Assembly (NCBI GenBank): GCA_016783825.1
Contig: JADHVV010000018.1
Location: forward strand, 1 to 38,497
From: Candidatus Zhuqueibacterota bacterium
Lineage (GTDB): Bacteria > Zhuqueibacterota > Zhuqueibacteria > Thermofontimicrobiales > Thermofontimicrobiaceae
Reading direction: 5' to 3'
Length of the DNA: 38,497 bases
Shown here: positions 33,478 to 38,497 of the stretch, one piece after another
Position numbering within the stretch: the stretch's first letter is position 1
Layout: each line of letters begins with the position of its first letter
Program-made: the position numbers and the translations under genes
The notes under the pieces: generated by a model
Database searches by the model: none
What the model was told of the DNA's origin: nothing
Seen by the model: the letters and a program-made list of their open reading frames with translations, nothing else

Positions 33478-33858
33478 ATGAATACAATTCTAGCAATCGG
33501 TACAAAGATCGTAATAGTCGCGCTAATCTCTTATGCGATTGGAATTTTTATTGAGCAGCGGAAACGCCTGGTTACAAATGGTGTACTTATTACGCTTACC
33601 GTAGGTATCATATTGGATGTTATCGCGACAGTATTTATGATTATTGGTTCACCCAGTTCTCCATTTACATTGCACGGCTTTTTAGGTTATTCCGCACTTG
33701 CTGCAATGTTGATTGATACATCGCTTATTTGGCGTTTTCGCATTACCAATGGAACGACAGAAAAAGTTGGGAAATCATTGCACCTTTATTCACGGTATGC
33801 ATTTTCCTGGTGGGTGATTGCCTTTATTACCGGCGCTTTGCTGGTGGTTTTTAAATAG
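33478..33858 (+). CDS. Small four-helix membrane protein, HsmA-like
   Basis: 126 residues from ATG 33478, with TGGAGAAG before it. Four hydrophobic helices at about 3-22, 35-57, 66-84 and 103-124. The layout and several positions (ILAI..., SYAIGIFIEQ, ILDVIATVFM, LHGFLGYSALAAMLID, a final HLYSRYAFSWWVIAFITGALL) resemble the HsmA family of inner-membrane proteins of unknown biochemical function. The match is from memory and moderate. It stands alone between the MarR gene and a convergent PLP-enzyme gene. Confidence 0.65.
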   Translation: MNTILAIGTKIVIVALISYAIGIFIEQRKRLVTNGVLITLTVGIILDVIATVFMIIGSPSSPFTLHGFLGYSALAAMLIDTSLIWRFRITNGTTEKVGKSLHLYSRYAFSWWVIAFITGALLVVFK

Positions 33859-33883
33859 AACTTTGATTGTAAAATAATTTTAA

Positions 33884-33913
33884 AAAGGGATTGAATTTTC
33901 CTTCAATCCCTTT
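33884..33913. terminator. Bidirectional intrinsic terminator
   Basis: AAAGGGATTGAA (33884-33895) and TTCAATCCCTTT (33902-33913) form a perfect 12-bp stem with a 6-base loop, between the convergent HsmA-like and PLP-enzyme genes. The A/T tracts that end each arm serve as U-runs in either direction. Confidence 0.85.
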
Positions 33914-33978
33914 CATAATTCCTTTGTCAATAAATAAAATATTCTTCGCTCCCACATGGCTTGTTAATAACATACTTT

Positions 33979-35097
33979 TCACGGCATCACAGTTATTTCT
34001 CCCCCATCCAAAGTAATGCACTTTTTTAACAGGTTAACTGTCAAACAGGAGTGCACAGGTAAAATCACCAAAATTTCTCCCACATTTATTCCATCAAAAA
34101 ATGTGTCTGTTGTTTTAATTATTCCGTGTTCTTGCGAAAGCCCGGAAACATAAGTACCTTGAATGATTTTTCCCCAGCCGTTTTCTCCCAGTTGTGTAAC
34201 CAATCCAAATAATTTATGCCCACTTTGATCGATAATAAATTCTTTCGAGAGATGAACCGCGCCGCCATAAATTACAATTTCATTTCTTTGCGAATGTTTT
34301 GCCACTACCGGGCAAGCAACTCCGACTGCTATTTTCTCTTCGGAACAAGCGCTAAGGTTCAACTGCATCACATCGTAAAATACAAAATTACCGGGACGGA
34401 TTTCATCAACATCACTAAAGTCTTCAACCTGACTACACGCTGGAGTATCACCAATGGATAATTCAATCTTTTTAAATCCCGCATTTTGAAGATTTGTTTG
34501 CACTTGTTTAAGTCTGGATACAGTCTCATCATAAATATTGATAATTTTACGTTTTGACTTTGCGTGGTAGGTATGCCCGGCGTGTGTCAAAATGCCATTA
34601 AACACCATGTTCCGGCTGTTTTGAATTTCTGTTGCAAGTTCAAATAGGATGTTTTTCTTTTTCCACAGAATTCCCGTTCGATGATTCCCAGTATCAATTT
34701 TTATCCATATTTGAACCGGACTTGCCAGGTGTTTCTTTAAAAAATTTGTTGTTTCGATTGACTCAACCAATAAGTGTAAACAAACTTTTTTTGCTAATTC
34801 ATTTATCTCCTTTATCTCCCGAATATTAACCGGGAAAGCAACTGAAATGTCAGTCCATCCGTTGTTGGCAAAATATTCTGCCATTTCAACCGAAGAAACA
34901 GTAATCGAAGTAACGCCAAAATCTTTGAACCATTCTCCTATTTGTGCTGATTGATGAGTTTTAAAATGGGGGCGAAAGCGAACTTTGCTGTTTTTTGCTT
35001 TATCCGCCATAGCGTTGATGTTTTTTAAAGCTTTTTCTTTATCCAGCAAAAGAGTAGGTTTTGCTATCTGATCAGTAACAGCAATTAATTTTTGCAT
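33979..35097 (-). CDS. D-threonine aldolase / D-serine dehydratase-like PLP enzyme (alanine racemase fold)
   Basis: 372 residues, fold-type III PLP enzyme. PTLLLDKEKALKNI opens the TIM barrel; Lys46 in RPHFKTHQS is the Schiff-base residue. Further family marks are IWIKIDTGNHRTGI, THAGHTYHA, LSIGDTPA and RPGNFVFYD. The C-terminal domain has PVHSCLT with His349 and Cys351, the zinc site of the D-serine-dehydratase (DSD1) type. These enzymes deaminate D-serine or cleave D-threonine; substrate cannot be decided by eye. Some Tyr ligands of the family are replaced. It is cytoplasmic and stands alone. The ATG at 35097 lacks a strong ribosome site (GGGATAAA only), but the start agrees with the family N-terminus. 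Confidence 0.9.
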   Translation of the reverse strand: MQKLIAVTDQIAKPTLLLDKEKALKNINAMADKAKNSKVRFRPHFKTHQSAQIGEWFKDFGVTSITVSSVEMAEYFANNGWTDISVAFPVNIREIKEINELAKKVCLHLLVESIETTNFLKKHLASPVQIWIKIDTGNHRTGILWKKKNILFELATEIQNSRNMVFNGILTHAGHTYHAKSKRKIINIYDETVSRLKQVQTNLQNAGFKKIELSIGDTPACSQVEDFSDVDEIRPGNFVFYDVMQLNLSACSEEKIAVGVACPVVAKHSQRNEIVIYGGAVHLSKEFIIDQSGHKLFGLVTQLGENGWGKIIQGTYVSGLSQEHGIIKTTDTFFDGINVGEILVILPVHSCLTVNLLKKCITLDGGEITVMP

Positions 35098-35274
35098 TTT
35101 TTATCCCGGCAATTGTTGGGTACAGTGATAGTTTCCAATTTTCTGTGTTAAATATTTTGAACTAAAAAATTATTATACTAATTTAAACAAAATTCATAAA
35201 TCAAACAACAAAAAAATAATTTGAAACTTATTTGTTTTATTTCCGAATACATATAAAACTAAAATGGAGAATAC

Positions 35275-35607
35275 ATGAAACTATTGTCGAGGTCAGAAGA
35301 AATTGTGTTGCTGGCTATCTGGAAGCTTCAGGGAGATGCTTACGGTGTAACGATCCGTCAAATGATTTTTGAGACCACCGGACAAAAATGGTCTATCGGT
35401 GCAATTTATGCGCCGCTGCATCGATTGGAGAATAAAGGATTTGTTTCGTCAATTAAAAGTGAGCCAATCGCTGAACGCGGCGGACGCAGCAAAATTTATT
35501 ACCAGGTTACATCGGATGGCAGAAAAGCGCTTGCAGAAATTAAACGTATTAATGAAGCTATTTGGATGAATGTACCTGTTTTGGGGGTTGAAAACCCAGC
35601 GCACTAA
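35275..35607 (+). CDS. PadR-family transcriptional regulator
   Basis: 110 residues: a winged HTH of the PadR type (LSRSEEIVLLAIWKLQGDAYGVTIRQMIFETTGQKWSIGAIYAPLHRLENKGFV) with the (G/A)xIYxxLxRLExKG signature and the wing RGGRSKIYYQVTSDGRKAL. The C-terminal dimer helix is short, as in the PadR-s1 subfamily. In FCB genomes this subfamily typically precedes FtsX/MacB-type permeases that carry an N-terminal prefix domain; that pairing is seen here, 340 bases apart. The ribosome site is GGAGAA. It probably regulates the permease. Confidence 0.92.
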   Translation: MKLLSRSEEIVLLAIWKLQGDAYGVTIRQMIFETTGQKWSIGAIYAPLHRLENKGFVSSIKSEPIAERGGRSKIYYQVTSDGRKALAEIKRINEAIWMNVPVLGVENPAH

Positions 35608-35625
35608 AGTACAGTGTCTAAAGTG

Positions 35626-35641
35626 TCCGCAAACTTGCGGA
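35626..35641. terminator. Short hairpin after padR
   Basis: TCCGCAA and TTGCGGA with an AC loop, 18 bases past the padR stop. No T run follows, so termination would be weak. GTGTCCG before it resembles the ends of the repeat at 17686. Confidence 0.35.
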
Positions 35642-35760
35642 TGAAGTACTTAAAGTTCACCACCCAGCTACTCGATTAGTATTTAAAAAGTTCATTTCTT
35701 GTACAATGGGCAAGAAAAAATCATCCCGCCAATTGCCAAAGGCGGAACGAAGCCGCAAAG

Positions 35761-35804
35761 CACAGTCTGTACTTCCTTAATTTTAAAAAAGGTAACTGTA
35801 CGGG
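35761..35804. repeat. 44-bp micro-repeat, copy 3
   Basis: Starts CACAGTCTGTACTTCCTTA and ends GGTAACTGTACGGG. The ends match copies 1 and 2 closely while the middle is diverged (TTTTAAAAAA). The flanks, GCCGCAAAG and GAAACGCAAAG, belong to a dispersed TTTGCG repeat that it seems to interrupt. ACAGT/ACTGT and TTCCTT/AAAGG can pair. Confidence 0.72.
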
Positions 35805-35947
35805 GAAACGCAAAGTTTTCTTTAGATTTTCTTTGCGTCTCTGCGTCTTTGCGTGAGATTTTTTTCATTCCATGTAAGTTCTGGCTAGTCCGGGATGGAT
35901 TATTTAAAAACTTTAAAAAAATCAAGAATTCAATTGGTAAAACTTTA

Positions 35948-38120
35948 ATGAAACACTTTTCAAATCAACCGACACCACCAAAAGCAGGGCTGTGGATTCT
36001 ACAAAAAATTATTAGTAAAGATATTCGTTATGCTGCCCTGGGTGATTTTGAAGAAATTTTCTTTTCAATCGCTGAAGAAAAGAATTATTTAAGCGCCTGG
36101 ATGTGGTACTGGGGACAGGTGATAAAATCGCTGCCATCTTTTCTGTTTGACCTGGTTTTTTGGAATATTGTTATGTTCAATAGTTATTTGAAAGTCGCTT
36201 ATCGAAATCTTAAAAAGCACCGGGGATTTTCATTCATCAACATTAGCGGGCTGGCTATTGGTTTGGCGAGTTGTATTCTTATTTTGTTGTGGGTTCAGGA
36301 CGAGTTGAGTTACGACCGGTTTCATACAAACAGCGATTTTCTTTATAGAATAGAATCGACGGAAAACTTTGCGGACGGCAAAAAATATCACACGCAAATG
36401 TCTCCAGTGGGATTGGCTTCGTTACTTGCCGAACAGATTCCGGAAATAATACACGCCAGCAGATGTACCCGGTTTGGCGGCATTCATCTTCGTTATAAAA
36501 ACAAAATCCAATTATAGCCTGAATCCTTTAACACGAATTCACCTGTTTTTTACATTTGGTTCAAACCAATCAATAGGTTATGTTCGTTATGTTTACATTT
36601 TTTCGGTGATAGCAATATTTGTGCTGCTTATTGCTTGTATCAATTTCATGAACCTGTCCACAGCCCGATCAGAAACCCGGGCTAAAGAAATCGGCATGAG
36701 AAAAGTTGTTGGCGCTAACAGAAAGAATGTTATTTCACAATTTTTGGGGGAATCATTGCTGTTGGCTTTTATGGCATTATGTTTTGCGGTTGTGCTGATA
36801 ATTATTTTGCTCCCGGCTTTTAATTCCATTTCAGGCAAGAACCTGGAGTTTAGCTTTCTGGGAAGCCGAACTTTTTTAATCGGCATTATTTCAATTACTC
36901 TATTCACAGGAATAATTTCCGGCAGTTATCCCGCACTTTTTTTATCTTCTTTCAAACCGGTTCACACCCTGCATGGATCAAAAGTACGGATTTCCAATCG
37001 CTCACCCTTGCGAAAAACGTTGGTGGTTATTCAATTTGCGCTTTCCATCTTTCTAATTATAGGTACGGCGGTTGTTTATAATCAATTAAATTATATGAAG
37101 AACAGGAACCTTGGATTTGATAAAGATAATTTACTCTGCATAAGAATGACCGGCGAAACACCTCAATCTTATTTAACAATTAAAAATGAATTAATAAAAC
37201 ACACTAACATAATGGGGATTACTGCATCAGGACGAAGACCATCTGTCACCGGGGATACCGGGCGAAATATAAACTGGGATGGTAAAGATCCCAACAAACA
37301 TGTTAAAGTCGTTTTTCATACCATTGATTATGATTACCCGGAACAGTTAAAAATAAAAATGGCAGAAGGGAGAAGTTATTCAAAAAATTTCCCACCTGAT
37401 ACAACAGGCGCTTTTGTTATAAATGAAGAATTGGCAAAGTTAATGGGATCAGGTTCGCCGATCGGTAAGAATTTTTCAATTTTTTGGATGAAAGGAAAGA
37501 TAATCGGTGTCATGAAAAATTACAACCATCTTCCCCTTCATGCCAATATTGAACCGATGGTCTTTTTGCTGCCGCCAAATCCCTATTGGTTGAGTACAAT
37601 ATTTGTCAAAATTCAACCCGGGAATATTGAACCTACGTTGAAACACATAAAAAAAACATGGCAAAACATCGTCCCGGATTATCCATTTGATTATTCTTTT
37701 CTTGATGAAGATTATGACAGGATGTACCGAGTTGAAAAACGGTTGGGAACACTCCTGAATTATTTTGCTTTTCTTGCCGTACTGATCGCCTGTCTTGGAC
37801 TGTTTGGTTTGGCATCATTTACAACTGAACAACGGACAAAAGAAATCGGCATCAGAAAAACGCTTGGCGCTTCCGAAGCAAAAATTGTTATGATGCTGTC
37901 AACTGAATTTGTTAAGTGGGTAGCGCTGGCGAATTTAATTGCCTGGCCCGCAGCATGGTTTGTTTTAAACAATTGGCTGAACGATTTTGCTTATAGCACG
38001 AAACTTCATGTTGGAATATTTTTCCTGGCTGGAATGCTGGCAATGCTTATTGCGTTGCTAACGTTTGTTTTACCCGCAGCCGACACTTACCAACAGAATT
38101 TTAATAACCGCACAGAGTGA
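35948..38120 (+). pseudogene. FtsX/MacB-type ABC transporter permease with internal deletion and frameshift
   Basis: From ATG 35948 the first frame gives the prefix domain typical of PadR-linked permeases (PPKAGLWILQKII...YAALGDFEEIFFSIAEEK), then the FtsX start (NYLKVAYRNLKKHRGFSFINISGLAIGLA, VQDELSYDRFH) and stops at 36515-36517 after RYKNKI. Homology resumes in another frame at about 36513 with YSLNPLTRIHL and VRYVYIFSVIAIFVLLIACINFMNLSTARS, and runs to TAG-region stop 38118-38120. Intact relatives have roughly 170-190 residues of periplasmic domain between these points, so the middle is deleted and the frame lost. Both halves keep all FtsX motifs (EIGMRKVVGA, EIGIRKTLGA), suggesting recent loss. 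Such permeases export lipoproteins, peptides or signals with a separate ATPase, which is not in the window. No good ribosome site is visible. Confidence 0.85.
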
Positions 38121-38152
38121 AAATAACAGCTAAAAAATCAATATTTGTGATG

Positions 38153-38232
38153 GGCTAGGCTGTCGGGTACAAACACGGGTTAGCGAAAACAAGCACTTAC
38201 GTACTGTTTATAACATGCCCCGACAATGAGCC
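38153..38232. repeat. 80-bp imperfect palindrome, attC-like
   Basis: GGCT...TGTCGGG...CAAACA at the left pairs with TGTTTATAAC...CCCGACA...AGCC at the right, with bulges and a loop of about 29 bases. Bulged stems of this size with a TATAACA-type arm resemble integron attC sites, but no clean GTTRRRY box is seen. Confidence 0.35.
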
Positions 38233-38371
38233 AAGGAAAAACTTACCCACAGAGCCAGACAGTGCTTTGAAGCCCTACCTTTAAAAATGAAATAATAAAG
38301 GCTACAATGGACTGGCTGGCGGACTCTCGGAATAGCACCGTACCAAAAACTTCAACTTACAACCTAATATA

Positions 38372-38476
38372 GCAATGCTGTCGGGCTTCCTTCACTTACA
38401 ACCAAAAATTCGGCTTTTTAAATAATGAGTTGAATAATCATTTTTACAGTAGAATTGAAAAGCCCGACTGCATTGC
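38372..38476. repeat. 105-bp palindrome with 17-bp arms
   Basis: GCAATGCTGTCGGGCTT (38372-38388) pairs with 38460-38476 with one mismatch. Further AATGA/TCATT pairing lies in the loop. It shares GCTGTCGGG with the previous palindrome. Confidence 0.5.
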
Positions 38477-38497
38477 GGAAATTATCGCACAGATTGT

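Larger units (their letters stand above)
35608..35947. other. Repeat-bearing interval between padR and the permease
   Basis: No gene. It holds a short hairpin at 35626, the third micro-repeat at 35761 and TTTGCG-rich dispersed repeat sequence around it (35752-35763, 35808-35858). The open frame that runs through it has no ribosome site and repeat-like composition. Confidence 0.6.
38121..38497. other. Gene-free right end with palindromes
   Basis: No ORF with a ribosome site on either strand. Two long imperfect palindromes (38153-38232 and 38372-38476) share GCTGTCGGG. The composition is more GC rich than the intergenic spaces before it. Confidence 0.5.

Noticed and set aside
7764-35804. CRISPR array made of the micro-repeats
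   Set aside because: The three copies are 10-18 kb apart with no regular spacers and no cas genes.
35699-35947. Extended N-terminus of the permease
   Set aside because: The frame runs through repeat sequence; homology to the prefix domain begins near ATG 35948.

Overview
The window looks like a chromosomal segment of an AT-rich Gram-negative bacterium of the FCB superphylum, most plausibly a Bacteroidota-related lineage such as Ignavibacteria, Calditrichota or candidate division KSB1. The main evidence is that every large secreted protein ends in a type IX secretion (T9SS) type A sorting domain with the N(Y/F)PNPFN motif and a terminal GIYxYxLxxG...KK(M/C) block. TonB, a TonB-dependent receptor and LspA also point to a diderm envelope. 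The exact phylum is an inference. No rRNA, tRNA or CRISPR array was recognised.

Layout. 1-1.2 kb: an unidentified CDS tail, an orphan HicB-like antitoxin and a small lipoprotein. 1.3-14.2 kb: a co-directional block of T9SS cargo. It holds a protein with two tandem unknown domains, an S8 subtilase with cohesin-like and dockerin-like modules, a decayed 3' fragment of a related cohesin-like gene, a 2014-residue protein with six GEVED modules, and a collapsed gene whose signal-peptide start runs directly into the last codons of a sorting domain. 14.4-19.6 kb (minus strand): TonB with a 3' frameshift, a CotH-kinase/lamin-tail T9SS protein, and an acyl-CoA synthetase-like enzyme with a 13-bp palindrome in its upstream region. 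20.6-23.9 kb: a protein with seven Ig-like repeats and a sorting domain. 24.1-35.1 kb: mostly housekeeping or metabolic genes (exonuclease III, DPP4-like peptidase, LspA, SEC-C protein, M28 peptidase, TonB-dependent receptor plus MarR, HsmA-like membrane protein, D-serine-dehydratase-like PLP enzyme). 35.3-38.1 kb: PadR regulator followed by an FtsX/MacB-type permease whose periplasmic middle is deleted. 38.1-38.5 kb: no gene, two long imperfect palindromes.

Two themes stand out. First, intergenic spaces are packed with small non-autonomous inverted-repeat elements of at least five families, about 100-200 bp each. A 41-44 bp micro-repeat occurs three times (7764, 17789, 35761) and appears to have inserted inside other repeats. 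I consider it the least explained structure here. Second, gene remodelling is frequent: there are frameshifts in tonB, probably at the start of the TonB-dependent receptor, and in the permease, plus two sorting-domain remnants that share near-identical DNA with an intact neighbour. This suggests that sorting-domain DNA recombines between cargo genes. Some frameshifts could be assembly errors and should be checked against reads.
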